Source: CAVVYW01 sp963752605 (GTDB lineage: Bacteria > Actinomycetota > Thermoleophilia > Solirubrobacterales > 70-9). From it: a stretch of 64,000 nt of DNA. The translations under genes and the position numbers were made by a program. Below the pieces are notes generated by a model that did no database searches, had not been told where the DNA came from, and was given only the letters and a program-made list of their open reading frames with translations. Shown here piece by piece: positions 18,020 to 26,802 of this stretch. How positions within the stretch are numbered: the first letter of the stretch is position 1; each line of letters starts with the position of its first letter. The stretch spans positions 496,001 through 560,000 of the forward strand of contig CAVVYW010000005.1 in the NCBI GenBank assembly GCA_963752605.1, written 5' to 3'.

Positions 18020-19391
18020 ATGCTTGAGACGATCAGAAACGTATGGGCAAACCACCGCACCGCCATACTCGCGGCGGCCCTGGTGCTCGGAATCGCCCTG
18101 GTGGCCGCAGGGTATGCGCTGCTGAAGCGCCCCGGGGACGTCTCCAATCCGAGCGCGACCTTCACCGAGGAGGGGCCGAAGCCACCGATCGGGCTCACGA
18201 ACTGGCAGTACTACGGTCTCGACGAGGAACGTACGCGGTACCTCAACGTTCCCCAGGTGAAGCCGCCCTACATGGTGAAGTGGAGGTTCAAGGGCAACAG
18301 ACTGCTCGAGTACTCGCCGATCCTGATCGCCGGCTCCCTGTACGCGGTCAACAACAACGGCCTCGCCTTCTCGGTCAAGACCAGGAGCGGCAAGGCGCGC
18401 TGGAAGCGTGAGATCGCCTCGCTCAACGCCTCCGCGCCCGGCTTCAGCGACGGCTACCTCTATGTCTCGTCCCTCGAGCCCGGCAAGGTCCAGGCTCTAG
18501 ACGCCCGGGGTGGAGAGCGGGTCTGGAGCCGGGACCTGCCCGGCCGCACCGAGTCCTCGCCGGTGGTTGTCAAGGACCTGGTGATCGCCGGCTGCGAGTG
18601 CGGCACTCTCTATGCCTTCGACAGGCTCACGGGCAAGACCGTCTGGGAGAGGGATCTGGGGGGCGAGATCAAGGCGGCGCCCGCGGTCAGCGAGGGGGTG
18701 GTCTACATCGGCACCTACGGCGGCCACTTCTACGCGATCCGGGCCAACGACGGCTCGGTCAAGTGGGACGCGAGCGCCCAGGGCGGAAGCTTCGGCCGCG
18801 CCGGCAACTTCTACGCGACGGCCGCCGTCGGGTACGGCCGGGTCTACGTGGGCAACATCGACGGCCGCATGTACAGCTTCGAGAAGGAGACCGGCGAGCT
18901 GGCCTGGAGCCAATCGACCGGGGGCTACGTCTACGCCGCCGCGGCGCTCGCGGACACCGACAACACGGAGCCAACCGTGTACTTCGGCTCCTACGACGGG
19001 ACCTTCTACGCGCTGGACGCGAAGAGCGGCGACGAGCGCTGGTCCGAGGACGTCGGCGGCTCGATCTCCGGGGCGGCCAGCGTGATCGGGGAGACGGTCT
19101 ACGTCGCCGATCTCAACGACACCCAAACCCATGGCTACAACGCAGCCAACGGCGAGAAGGTCTTCGAGTTCCGCGACGGCGCCTACAACCCGGTGATCTC
19201 GGACGGCAACCGGCTGTATTTGACCGGCTACAAGACGATCTACGCGCTGAAGCCGGTCCCGGGCTCGGCGCCGAACGGCGTGGTCGCCAAGCCCGCCAAG
19301 GGCGGCAAGAAGGGCAAGGGCAAGAAGGGCGCCGCCAAGAAGCGCAAGGCCAAGAAGGGCGCAGGAAGAAGAGGGCAAGAAGAAGGGCTAG
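18020..19391 (+). CDS. Membrane-anchored PQQ-type beta-propeller protein
   Basis: Starts MLETIRNVWANHRTAI, one transmembrane anchor (about 17-37), then an extracytoplasmic eight-bladed-type propeller with repeated YALDAKSG/YAFDRLTGKTVWERDL blades. The blade signature is that of PQQ/BamB-like proteins, but no enzyme motif for PQQ catalysis is clear, so a scaffold or binding role is as likely. A Lys/Gly/Ala-rich basic tail ends the protein. As read, the frame runs on past the natural stop; dropping one base near 19363-19366 gives a tail ending KKKG at TAG 19389-19391. That stop shares the CTAG with the hisF stop on the other strand. A GAGGA site precedes the start. Confidence 0.8.
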
Positions 19392-20152
19392 CCGGTCACG
19401 CGGACCGGGATCCCCGCTTCGCGCAGCCGCCGCTTCGCCTCCGCGACGCTGTAGGTGCCGTAGTGGAAGATGGACGCGCAGAGCACCGCGTCCGCGTGAC
19501 CCTCGCTGATGGCGTCCACCAGGTGATCAAGCTCGCCTGCCCCGCCCGAGGCGATCACCGGGACGTGAACGGCGTCAGCGACCGCGCGGGTCAGCTCCAG
19601 CTCGTAGCCGTCCGTGGTGCCGTCGCGATCCATGCTGGTCAGCAGCACCTCCCCCGCCCCGCGCTCGGTCGCCTCGCTGGCCCACGCGACGGCCTCGCGG
19701 CCCTCGACCTTGGTGCGGCCGCCGTTGACATAGACGTCGTATGAGCCGTCCCGGCCTTTCGCGTCAATGGCGATCACGACGCACTGCGAGCCGAACACGG
19801 CGGCCAGCTCCTCGATCAGCTCGGGACGCGCCAGCGCCGATGAGTTGACCGACACCTTGTCCGCGCCCGCGTCGAGCACCGCCTGCGCGTCCTCGACCGA
19901 GCGGATGCCGCCGCCGATCGTGAACGGGATGAAGACGTTGTCGGCCGTGCGCCGGGCCAGCTCGACGATGGTGTCGCGGTCCTCATGCGAGGCGGTGATG
20001 TCGAGGAAGACCAGCTCGTCCGCGCCCTCGGCGTCATAGCGCTCGGCGAGCTCGACCGGGTCACCGGCGTCGCGGATGTCGACGAAGTTCGTGCCCTTGA
20101 CGACCCGCCCGGCATCCACATCCAAGCAGGGAATGACTCGCTTCAGCACCAT
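19388..20152 (-). CDS. hisF: Imidazole glycerol phosphate synthase, cyclase subunit
   Basis: Cyclase half of IGP synthase: uses ammonia from HisH to turn PRFAR into IGP and AICAR. 254 residues. Catalytic Asp in IPCLDVDAGRVVKG (Asp11-type) and in VVIAIDAKGRDG; phosphate loops TIGGGIRS and IASGGAGEL. ATG 20152 has a TACCCT hexamer six bases upstream. doxX separates it from hisA, so it probably has its own promoter. Confidence 0.97.
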   Translation of the reverse strand: MVLKRVIPCLDVDAGRVVKGTNFVDIRDAGDPVELAERYDAEGADELVFLDITASHEDRDTIVELARRTADNVFIPFTIGGGIRSVEDAQAVLDAGADKVSVNSSALARPELIEELAAVFGSQCVVIAIDAKGRDGSYDVYVNGGRTKVEGREAVAWASEATERGAGEVLLTSMDRDGTTDGYELELTRAVADAVHVPVIASGGAGELDHLVDAISEGHADAVLCASIFHYGTYSVAEAKRRLREAGIPVRVTG

Positions 20153-20158
20153 GCTCCG

Positions 20159-20164
20159 AGGGTA
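20159..20164 (-). promoter_or_regulatory. hisF: Leaderless -10 box for hisF
   Basis: TACCCT on the minus strand six bases before ATG 20152; no ribosome site is visible. Confidence 0.45.
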
Positions 20165-20177
20165 ACGCCGCGGTCTC

Positions 20178-20534
20178 TCAGTCCCAGTCGCCGGCGGCGT
20201 ACGCCCAGACGATGAACAGCAGCTGCACCGGGAGGCGCGCGTAGAGCGCGTTGCGCCCCCCGGGCACGCCCTTCTCGAACCGCTCGGCCTCGATCGCCAT
20301 GTGGACGTTGGCCGGGAAGACGGCGAGCAGCGTCGCGATGCTCCAGAGGCTTCCCGCGCGCCGGGTGGCCGGATGCATGGTCGCCAGACCACCGGCGATC
20401 TCTGCGACGCCGCTGGCGTAGACGAGCTCGCGGTGGGCGGGCAGATACGGCGGCATGATCCGCTCGTACCAGCGGGGCCTGACGAAGTGCATCAGCCCGG
20501 CGAAGACGAAGAACGGGCCGAAGAGCCGCCGCAC
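20178..20534 (-). CDS. DoxX family membrane protein
   Basis: About 118 residues with four hydrophobic helices and the DoxX-like FAGLMHFVRPRWYERIMPPYLP and GVAEIAGGLATMHPATRR segments. Known members are small integral membrane proteins of unclear redox-linked function. GTG 20534 is preferred over TTG 20543 because a TAGATT box lies exactly seven bases before it. The TAG of that box is the hisA stop. It interrupts the his gene run. Confidence 0.85.
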   Translation of the reverse strand: MRRLFGPFFVFAGLMHFVRPRWYERIMPPYLPAHRELVYASGVAEIAGGLATMHPATRRAGSLWSIATLLAVFPANVHMAIEAERFEKGVPGGRNALYARLPVQLLFIVWAYAAGDWD

Positions 20535-20541
20535 GACGGCC

Positions 20542-20547
20542 AATCTA
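20542..20547 (-). promoter_or_regulatory. Leaderless -10 box for doxX, overlapping hisA stop
   Basis: TAGATT on the minus strand, seven bases before GTG 20534; the TAG is also the hisA stop codon. Confidence 0.5.
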
Positions 20548-21273
20548 GCCGCCGTCCAACGCCGCGCGGCCCTCGGCGACGGTGAACCGGCCCTCGTAGA
20601 GGGCCCGGCCGACGATGACGCCGCCGAGGTTCTCGAGCTCGAGATCCGCCAGCGCGCGGAGGTCGTCGAGGCTGCCGACCCCTCCCGAGTAGATCAGCTC
20701 GGCATCGGTGGCGGACGCGACCTCGCGCAGGGACTCGAGGTCGGGCCCCTCCATCAGGCCGTCCACGTCCACCGGCGTGTAGACGAAGCGCTCCACGCCC
20801 CGGTCCGAGAGGACGGCGATCACGTCGCCCGGGGTGAGGTTTGACGACTCGGTCCATCCCTCCGCGGCGACCCGGCCGGCGCGGGCGTCCACCGAGACCA
20901 CGACCTGGTCGCCGTGAGCCGACGCGATCGCCTCGGTCAGGTCGGGGTCGCGCACGGCGGCGGTTCCGAGGACCACTCGCTCGGCGCCCGAGGAGATCGC
21001 CTCCTCGACCTTGGCCGAGTCGCGGAGCCCGCCCCCGAGCTGGATCGGGACGCCGACGGCGGCCACGATCCGGCGCACGTGCTCGAGGTTGACGGGTGCC
21101 CCCTCGCGGGCGCCGTCCAGATCGACGACATGCAGCCAGCGCGCTCCCTCGTCGGCCCAGCGGCGCGCGGCGGCGACCGGATCGTCCTCGTAGGCCGTCT
21201 CCCGCTCGTAGTCGCCCTGGGCGAGGCGGACGGCGCGGCCGTCGCGGATGTCGATCGCCGGGTAGAGGATCAA
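20545..21273 (-). CDS. hisA: ProFAR isomerase
   Basis: Fourth-step isomerase of histidine synthesis, a (beta/alpha)8 barrel related to HisF. Visible catalytic aspartates: LYPAIDIRDGRAVRL and VVVSVDARAGRVAAEGW; phosphate loops QLGGGLRD and SGGVGSLDD. TTG 21273 is the proposed start, giving 242 residues, the normal length. As sequenced, hisH runs into hisA without a stop, producing a 449-residue fusion frame. A single extra T at 21281-21283 would explain this. In actinobacteria HisA may also serve TrpF (PriA); not decidable here. Confidence 0.93.
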   Translation of the reverse strand: MILYPAIDIRDGRAVRLAQGDYERETAYEDDPVAAARRWADEGARWLHVVDLDGAREGAPVNLEHVRRIVAAVGVPIQLGGGLRDSAKVEEAISSGAERVVLGTAAVRDPDLTEAIASAHGDQVVVSVDARAGRVAAEGWTESSNLTPGDVIAVLSDRGVERFVYTPVDVDGLMEGPDLESLREVASATDAELIYSGGVGSLDDLRALADLELENLGGVIVGRALYEGRFTVAEGRAALDGG

Positions 21274-21894
21274 GCCGGCGTTTCGCAGATCCGCACGAAG
21301 TTCGGCCAGCAGCCCCAGCCCCGCCGCGCTCGACTTCTCGGGGTGGAACTGGACGCCGTAGAGCGGCGGGCGCTCCACCGCACACGCGAATCGCTCGCCG
21401 TAGGCCGCGGTGCCCAGCACGTCGTCGTCACGCTCCGGCCGTGGCGTGAACGAGTGCACGAAGTAGAAGGGCGGCTCGGGACCGAGGCCCTCGGTGAGGC
21501 GGGACTCGTGAGCCCAGCGCACCGGCGACCAGCCGATGTGCGGGACCTTGTAGCCGTTCGCTTCGATCGGGCCGACGGTGCCGTCGATCAGCCCCAATCC
21601 CTCGGCGCCCTCGTTCTCGACCGAGCGCTGGAACAGGAGCTGGAGCCCGAGGCAGATCCCGAGCACGGGCACCCCCGCCTCGGCTCGCTCGGAGACGATC
21701 GCGTCCAGGCCGGACTCGCGGACCCGCTCCATCGCCTTCGGGAAGGCGCCGACGCCGGGGAGGATGACGCCGTCCGCGGCCTCGATCCGGCCGCTGTCGG
21801 CCGTGATCTCGGCCTCCGCACCGATCCGCTCGAGCGCCTTCTCGACCGAGCGCAGGTTGCCCATTCCGTAGTCGAGGATCGCGATCCGCGTCAT
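21270..21894 (-). CDS. hisH: Imidazole glycerol phosphate synthase, glutaminase subunit
   Basis: Class I glutamine amidotransferase that supplies ammonia to HisF. Seen: IAILDYGMGNLRSV, the nucleophile Cys in GICLGLQLLF, and the His-x-Glu pair in GVQFHPEKS. The ATG overlaps the hisB stop (ATGA). If one base is removed from the AAA run (minus strand) near 21281-21283, hisH ends at TGA 21272-21270 after 207 residues, overlapping the hisA TTG as TTGA. The interval as given is 625 bases, one more than a multiple of three. As read, the frame continues into hisA. Confidence 0.93.
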
Positions 21895-22481
21895 TCGGTC
21901 AGCGTCCCCTTGGTCGAGGGCACGCCGGTCTCGTCGGGATCGATGGAGACGGCCTCGCGCAGCGCGCGGGCGAACGCCTTGAAGGCGGCCTCGATCATGT
22001 GGTGGGCGTTGGTGCCGGAGCGCACCCAGATGTGGAGGGTGAGCTTGGCATTCGTGGCGACGGCCCGGAAGAACTCCTCGGTCAGCTCCGCCTCGAACCC
22101 GGCGATCGTCACGTCGGGCAGGTCGGCGTCGAAGGCGGTGAACGGGCGACCGGAGATGTCGATGGCGCACTCGCCCAGCGCCTCGTCCATCGGGATCAGG
22201 GCAGAGCCGTAGCGGCGAATGCCGGCGCGGTCTCCCAGCGCCTGGTCGATCGCCTGCCCGAGCACGATCCCGACGTCCTCGGTGGTGTGGTGCGACCCGG
22301 TCTCGAGGTCGCCCTTGGCCTTGAGCTGCATGCCGATCCGCCCGTGGCGGCTCAGCAGCTCGAGCATGTGGTCGAGGAAGCCGACGCCGGTGTCGATCTT
22401 CGCCTCGCCGCCGTCCAGGTCCAGGGCGAGGTCGATCTGCGTCTCCTTGGTCTTGCGCTCGATCTTCGCTTGGCGGCTCAT
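21891..22481 (-). CDS. hisB: Imidazole glycerol-phosphate dehydratase
   Basis: Monofunctional IGPD of 196 residues; Mn-dependent dehydration of IGP to imidazole acetol phosphate. Metal-binding duplicated motifs: GFLDHMLELLSRHG with GSHHTTEDVGIVLG, and the C-terminal NAHHMIEAAFKAFARAL. No HisB-type phosphatase domain. It overlaps hisD by four bases upstream and hisH by four downstream. Confidence 0.97.
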   Translation of the reverse strand: MSRQAKIERKTKETQIDLALDLDGGEAKIDTGVGFLDHMLELLSRHGRIGMQLKAKGDLETGSHHTTEDVGIVLGQAIDQALGDRAGIRRYGSALIPMDEALGECAIDISGRPFTAFDADLPDVTIAGFEAELTEEFFRAVATNAKLTLHIWVRSGTNAHHMIEAAFKAFARALREAVSIDPDETGVPSTKGTLTE

Positions 22482-23752
22482 GACCCTTCCTTTGCCCGCA
22501 CCTCGGCCGACTCGGCGTGCACCGGGAACCCCTCGGCGCGGGCCAGAGTAGCGACCGTCGGGGCCAGCGCCCGGGCGCCGTCCTCCGAGATACGGACCGT
22601 CGGCGTGCGCCGCCTGAAGACATCGGGGCCGAGCGGTCCCTGGAACCGGCCCGCACCACCGGTCGGGAGCACGTGGTTCGTCCCCGCCGCGTAGTCGCCG
22701 AAGGCCGTGCCGCCTCCCGCGCCGAGGAAGACGCAGCCCGCGTAGCGCACCATCTGCGCCAGCACCTCTGCCCCGTCGCAGGCGAGCTCGAGATGCTCCG
22801 GCGCGATCGCGTTGGCGAGCTCGACCGCGGCGTCCGCAGCGGGCACCGTCACCGCCGCCAGGGCCGCCTCCTGCACGGAGTCACGGTCCTCGGCCACGCG
22901 CTGGACCTCCTCCTCGAGCTCAGCGAGCACGGCGGCATCGGCCGAGCATGCGATCAGCAGGCCATCGTCGGCGTGCTCGGCCTGGGCGCAGAGGTCGAGC
23001 GCGATAGCGCTCAGCTCCGCCGAGCCGTCCACGAGGACCATCAGCTCGCTGGGGCCGGCGATCCCGTCGATCCCCACCCGCCCGACCAGCTGCCGCTTCG
23101 CCTCCTGCACGTACCGGTTGCCCGGACCGACGACGACGTCGACCGGGGCGACGGTCTCGGTCCCGAGCCCGAGCGCCGCGATCGCCTGCGCCCCGCCCAT
23201 CGCGTAGACCTCGGTGGCGCCGGCGAGGACCGCCGCGGCGAGGACAAGCGGACTGACGTTCCCGTCGGCGTCCGGCGGTGTCGCGACAGCGATCCGCTCC
23301 ACCCCGGCGATCTGGGCGGGGACGCAGCACATGATCGCCGTGGACGGGTAGGCGGCCTCCCCGCCCGGCACGTATGCGCCCGCGGCAGCGACGCTCACCT
23401 CCCGGTAGGCGATCGCCGTCCCGCCTCTCTCGATGGCTCGGGGCTCGGAGCGCTCGCCCCCGGCGACGGCGCGAACATTCGCGATTGCGGTCCCCAGCGC
23501 CTCCCTGACGTCGTCAGGGATCTCCTCCGGCGCGGAGCGAAGCTCGTCGTCGGGTACCCGCAGCGGCTTGGCGACCACCCCCCCGAAGGACTGCTCGAAG
23601 CGCTCCACCGCCGGGTCGCCCTCGGCCTCCACCGCCGCGACGATCTCGGCGACGTCGCCGGTCGCCTCATCCAGCGCCGGCTGCAGCGCACGGATCTCCG
23701 CCGCGAGCGTGCGGGGTTCGCCGCCGTCCCAGTCGAAGCGCTGGATCTTCAT
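22478..23752 (-). CDS. hisD: Histidinol dehydrogenase
   Basis: Zinc enzyme for the last two steps, histidinol to histidine with two NAD. 424 residues. Visible: AIMCCVPAQIAGV, GNRYVQEAKRQLVGRVGIDG, GPSELMVLVD, QAEHADDGL with a zinc His, PEHLEL, and NHVLPTGGAGRFQGPLG. Overlaps hisG by four bases. Confidence 0.97.
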   Translation of the reverse strand: MKIQRFDWDGGEPRTLAAEIRALQPALDEATGDVAEIVAAVEAEGDPAVERFEQSFGGVVAKPLRVPDDELRSAPEEIPDDVREALGTAIANVRAVAGGERSEPRAIERGGTAIAYREVSVAAAGAYVPGGEAAYPSTAIMCCVPAQIAGVERIAVATPPDADGNVSPLVLAAAVLAGATEVYAMGGAQAIAALGLGTETVAPVDVVVGPGNRYVQEAKRQLVGRVGIDGIAGPSELMVLVDGSAELSAIALDLCAQAEHADDGLLIACSADAAVLAELEEEVQRVAEDRDSVQEAALAAVTVPAADAAVELANAIAPEHLELACDGAEVLAQMVRYAGCVFLGAGGGTAFGDYAAGTNHVLPTGGAGRFQGPLGPDVFRRRTPTVRISEDGARALAPTVATLARAEGFPVHAESAEVRAKEGS

Positions 23753-24432
23753 CCGCTCGTCGCTCTCCGCAGCCGCTCCACCAGGTCATCGATCTCCTTG
23801 GCGCGCAGCTTGTGGGACACGCGGTTGGCGACGAGCCGCGCAGTCGAAGCCGCGATCTCCTCCCGGACCTCGAGCCCGTTCTCCTCGAGCGTCCGTCCCG
23901 TCGCGACGAGGTCGACGATGCCGTCGGCCAGCCCCACCAGCGGAGCGAGCTCGACCGACCCCTTCACCTCGATCACCTCGGCCTGGCGGCCGGTCTCGTC
24001 GAAGAAGCGCTCGGCGATCCTCGGGTACTTGGTCGCGATCCGCATCGCCCCGAGGCGGCGCTCGGACTCCCCCAGGCTCTGATCGCCCTTGCGGCCCGCC
24101 AGGACCATGCGGCAGACGCCGTAGCCGAGGTCGAGGATCTCGTAGGTGACACGTTCCTGCTGCTCGAGCAGGACGTCCTTCCCGGTGATTCCGAGGTCGG
24201 CCGCCCCGGCCTCCACATAGGTGGGAATGTCGGATGGCCGCATCGTCACCAGGGTCAGCCCGTCCGCGGAGAAGACGAGGGACCGTGAGTCCGAGCGAAG
24301 CTCGGAGGTGTCCACGCCCACCGCGTCCAGGGCGTCGAGCGTCTCCTCCCAGAGCGCGCCGCGCGGGATCGCGAGCTTCAACGAGCCGCTCATTCGAGTG
24401 CGGATCGGCCCTTCGACCGTGGGCGGGGTCAT
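23749..24432 (-). CDS. hisG: ATP phosphoribosyltransferase, short-form catalytic subunit
   Basis: First enzyme of histidine synthesis. At 227 residues it lacks the C-terminal feedback domain of long HisG, so it needs HisZ, which is encoded just upstream. Motifs: LAIPRGALWEETL, RPSDIPTYVEAGAADLGITGKD, and the PRPP loop DLVATGRTLEENGL. An internal Met at codon 14 gives a shorter alternative; ATG 24432 is kept because it overlaps the hisZ stop by four bases. Confidence 0.96.
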   Translation of the reverse strand: MTPPTVEGPIRTRMSGSLKLAIPRGALWEETLDALDAVGVDTSELRSDSRSLVFSADGLTLVTMRPSDIPTYVEAGAADLGITGKDVLLEQQERVTYEILDLGYGVCRMVLAGRKGDQSLGESERRLGAMRIATKYPRIAERFFDETGRQAEVIEVKGSVELAPLVGLADGIVDLVATGRTLEENGLEVREEIAASTARLVANRVSHKLRAKEIDDLVERLRRATSG

Positions 24433-25430
24433 TTCTCGCCCTCCTTGCCGATTCGCTCCTCCTCGGCCTGGGCGAGGTGCACCCTCTCCAGGTAGAGGCT
24501 GAACCCCGCCGCCGGCAGGTCCCGCCCGAAACGAGCCGCCAGGCCGTCGTAGCGGCCGCCGCCGCCGAGGATGTGCCCCAGCGCCGGGTCATAGACCTCG
24601 AGGATCGCGCCCGTGTAGTAGCCGAGGTCCCGCAGCAGACTGAGGTCGAGCTGGACTCGCTCCGCGACCCCTCGCTTGTCGAGAGCCTCATAGGTCGCCT
24701 GAAGGCGCTGGGTCGCCCGCTCCACCGCCTCGCCGCCGAGCTCCCTCGCCCGGTCTAGAACGCCGGCGTCCCCGCGCAGACCCGGCAGCCGGAGCAGCGT
24801 CTCGCGTCCCTCTGCCGGCAGCCCGTCCACCTGGTCAACCTCCTCCTCCAGGCCGACCAGGTCGTGCGCGGCGAGCTTGTCGAGGATCCGCTCGCGCGGC
24901 TCCCCCTCCACCCCGAGCTCGGTGAGGAGCTGACGGTAGAGGTCGGCGTCTCCGAGGCCGACGATCGCCCGGCCGAGCCCGACGGCGTCGAGGGCCGCGC
25001 TCAGGACCTCGATCACCTCGGCGGTCCCCTCGGGGGCCTCGGCCCCGAGCAGCTCGATTCCGCCGTGCATGAACTGGCGCATCTGCGCGCGCTGCGGCGT
25101 CACCGCGCGATAGGCGTTGCCGAGATAGGAGAAGCGCAGGGGCAGCTCCGCGTCGTCGAAGCGGCTGGCGGCCAGCCGGGCGATCGGGATCGTCATGTCG
25201 GAGCGCAGGGCGAGCAGCTCTCCGCGCTCGTCGAAGAAGCGGTACGCGCCGACCGCCCCCCGCTCGTCGCCCTGCTTCAGGACCTCGTCGTACTCGAGGG
25301 TCGGCGTCGCCACCTGGCCGTAGCCGTAGCCCTCGAACACCTCGCTCAGGGTTCGCTGGAGAGCGCGAAGCTCGCGCATCTCGTCGGGGAGGATGTCCCG
25401 GGTGCCCGGCGGGATCGGGTGGATCGTCAT
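24429..25430 (-). CDS. hisZ: ATP phosphoribosyltransferase regulatory subunit
   Basis: Histidyl-tRNA-synthetase paralogue without anticodon-binding domain; activates short HisG and senses histidine. 333 residues from ATG 25430. Class II core motifs: PPGTRDILPDEM, LRSDMTIPIARLAA, RFSYLGNAYR, and LGYYTGAILEVY. A TAAGGT box lies seven bases before this ATG, which favours it over the GTG three codons upstream. First gene of the his operon. Confidence 0.93.
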   Translation of the reverse strand: MTIHPIPPGTRDILPDEMRELRALQRTLSEVFEGYGYGQVATPTLEYDEVLKQGDERGAVGAYRFFDERGELLALRSDMTIPIARLAASRFDDAELPLRFSYLGNAYRAVTPQRAQMRQFMHGGIELLGAEAPEGTAEVIEVLSAALDAVGLGRAIVGLGDADLYRQLLTELGVEGEPRERILDKLAAHDLVGLEEEVDQVDGLPAEGRETLLRLPGLRGDAGVLDRARELGGEAVERATQRLQATYEALDKRGVAERVQLDLSLLRDLGYYTGAILEVYDPALGHILGGGGRYDGLAARFGRDLPAAGFSLYLERVHLAQAEEERIGKEGEK

Positions 25431-25437
25431 CGCCGCC

Positions 25438-25443
25438 ACCTTA
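25438..25443 (-). promoter_or_regulatory. hisZ: Leaderless -10 box for the his operon
   Basis: TAAGGT on the minus strand, seven bases upstream of ATG 25430. It implies a leaderless his transcript, with no room for a leader-peptide attenuator. Confidence 0.5.
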
Positions 25444-25478
25444 AAGGCGGGGTCCCGGTCAGCCCGGCAGTGCGCTTG

Positions 25479-26780
25479 CTATGCGGGGACGCGCTCGGCG
25501 GCGACCCGGTCGATCCGGGCGCCGAGCTCGCGCAGGCGCAGCTCGATCCGCTCGTAGCCGCGGTCGATCTGCATGACGTTGCCGATCTCCGAGGTGCCGT
25601 CCGCCGCCAGCGCGGCGATGAGCATCGCCATCCCGGCCCGGATGTCGGGGCTCTCGAGGCGCGCGCCGTGAAGCCGGCTCGGACCGCTGACGATCGCCCT
25701 GTGGGGGTCGCACAGCGTGATCCGAGCGCCCATCGCGACGAGCTTGTCGACGAAGAACAGCCGGTTCTCGAACATCTTCTCGAAGATCAGGATCGTCCCG
25801 TTCGCCTGGGTCGCCAGCGCCAGGGCGATCGAGGTGAGGTCCGCCGGGAATGCGGGCCAGGGCCCGTCGTCGATCTTCGGGATCGCGTCGCCCTGATCGT
25901 CCTTGATCGTGAGCTTCTGCTCCGGCGGCACCAGCAGATCACGGTCCTCCACCATCGACTGGAGGCCCAGGCGGCGGAAGTGCCTCCGGATTCCCTCGAG
26001 ATCGTCGGGGACGGTGTCGCGGATGCGGAGCTCGCCGCCGGTCGCCGCGGCGAGCGCCATGAAGCTTGCGATCTCGATGTGGTCGGGGCAGACGGAGTGC
26101 TCCGCGCCGCCCAGCTTGTCGCGGCCGTGGACCGTCATCACGTTCGAGCCGATCCCGTCCACCTCGGCGCCCATCTTGCTGAGCAGGCGAGCGAGGTCCT
26201 GCACGTGGGGTTCGCTGGCGGCGTTGGCGATCGTGGTCGGACCCGGAGTCAGCGCCGCGGCGAGCAGTGCGTTCTCCGTGCCCATCACCGAGGGCTCGTC
26301 CATGAAGATCCTCGTCGCGCGAAGCCCCTCGCGCGGCGTCTCCAGCTCGATCCAGACCTCGCCGCCCACGTGCGCGCCGAGGTCACGGAACGCGTCGAGA
26401 TGTGGGTCGAGCCGCCGTCGGCCGATCGTGTCGCCCCCGGGAGGGGGCATGCGGACCTTGCCGAGTCGCGCCAGCAGCGGGCCGGCGATCAGGAAGGATG
26501 CCCGGATCCGGTTCGCCAGCTCCTGGTCCATCTCCGGTTCGCCGATCGAGTCCGCCTGCAGCCGGACCTCGTGGTCCCCGCTCCAGGCCACCTGCACGCC
26601 GGCTCCCTCGAGCATGCCGAGCATGGATTCCACGTCGCGGATCCGCGGCACGTTGCGGATCACGACCTCCTCCTCTGTCAGCAGCGAGGCGGCGAGGATC
26701 GGAAGCGCGGCGTTCTTGTTCCCCGCCGGGATGATCTCTCCCGACAGCGGGGCGCCGCCTTGAATCACGAACTTCTCCAT
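25479..26780 (-). CDS. murA: UDP-GlcNAc enolpyruvyl transferase, Asp at fosfomycin site
   Basis: First committed step of peptidoglycan synthesis. 433 residues, two inside-out alpha/beta domains. Visible: GNKNAALPILAASLL with the substrate Lys22, ASFLIAGPLLAR, WPAFPADLTSI with the catalytic-base Asp region, and RGYERIELRLRELGA. The loop that normally holds the fosfomycin-target Cys (PGGCxIG) reads PPGGDTIGRR, with Asp at residue 117. This Cys-to-Asp change is the one known from mycobacteria and Chlamydia and leaves activity but removes fosfomycin alkylation. The ATG has a TACCCT box seven bases upstream. Confidence 0.96.
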   Translation of the reverse strand: MEKFVIQGGAPLSGEIIPAGNKNAALPILAASLLTEEEVVIRNVPRIRDVESMLGMLEGAGVQVAWSGDHEVRLQADSIGEPEMDQELANRIRASFLIAGPLLARLGKVRMPPPGGDTIGRRRLDPHLDAFRDLGAHVGGEVWIELETPREGLRATRIFMDEPSVMGTENALLAAALTPGPTTIANAASEPHVQDLARLLSKMGAEVDGIGSNVMTVHGRDKLGGAEHSVCPDHIEIASFMALAAATGGELRIRDTVPDDLEGIRRHFRRLGLQSMVEDRDLLVPPEQKLTIKDDQGDAIPKIDDGPWPAFPADLTSIALALATQANGTILIFEKMFENRLFFVDKLVAMGARITLCDPHRAIVSGPSRLHGARLESPDIRAGMAMLIAALAADGTSEIGNVMQIDRGYERIELRLRELGARIDRVAAERVPA

Positions 26781-26786
26781 CGCGAC

Positions 26787-26793
26787 TAGGGTA
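26787..26793. promoter_or_regulatory. Shared divergent -10 element, murA / HD gene
   Basis: In the 22 bases between the two divergent starts, TAGGGTA contains TAGGGT for the plus strand (ten bases before GTG 26803) and TACCCT for the minus strand (seven bases before ATG 26780). The two boxes overlap, so both promoters could not be occupied at once. Confidence 0.45.
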
Positions 26794-26802
26794 AACGGCG
26801 CT

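Noticed and set aside
19392..19744. Extension of the propeller protein through hisF
   Set aside because: It is antisense to the end of hisF and exists only because one base near 19363-19366 shifts the frame; the natural basic tail ends at TAG 19389-19391.
22478..24082. Large plus-strand frames opposite the his operon
   Set aside because: They mirror hisD and hisG codon periodicity and lack protein-like composition.
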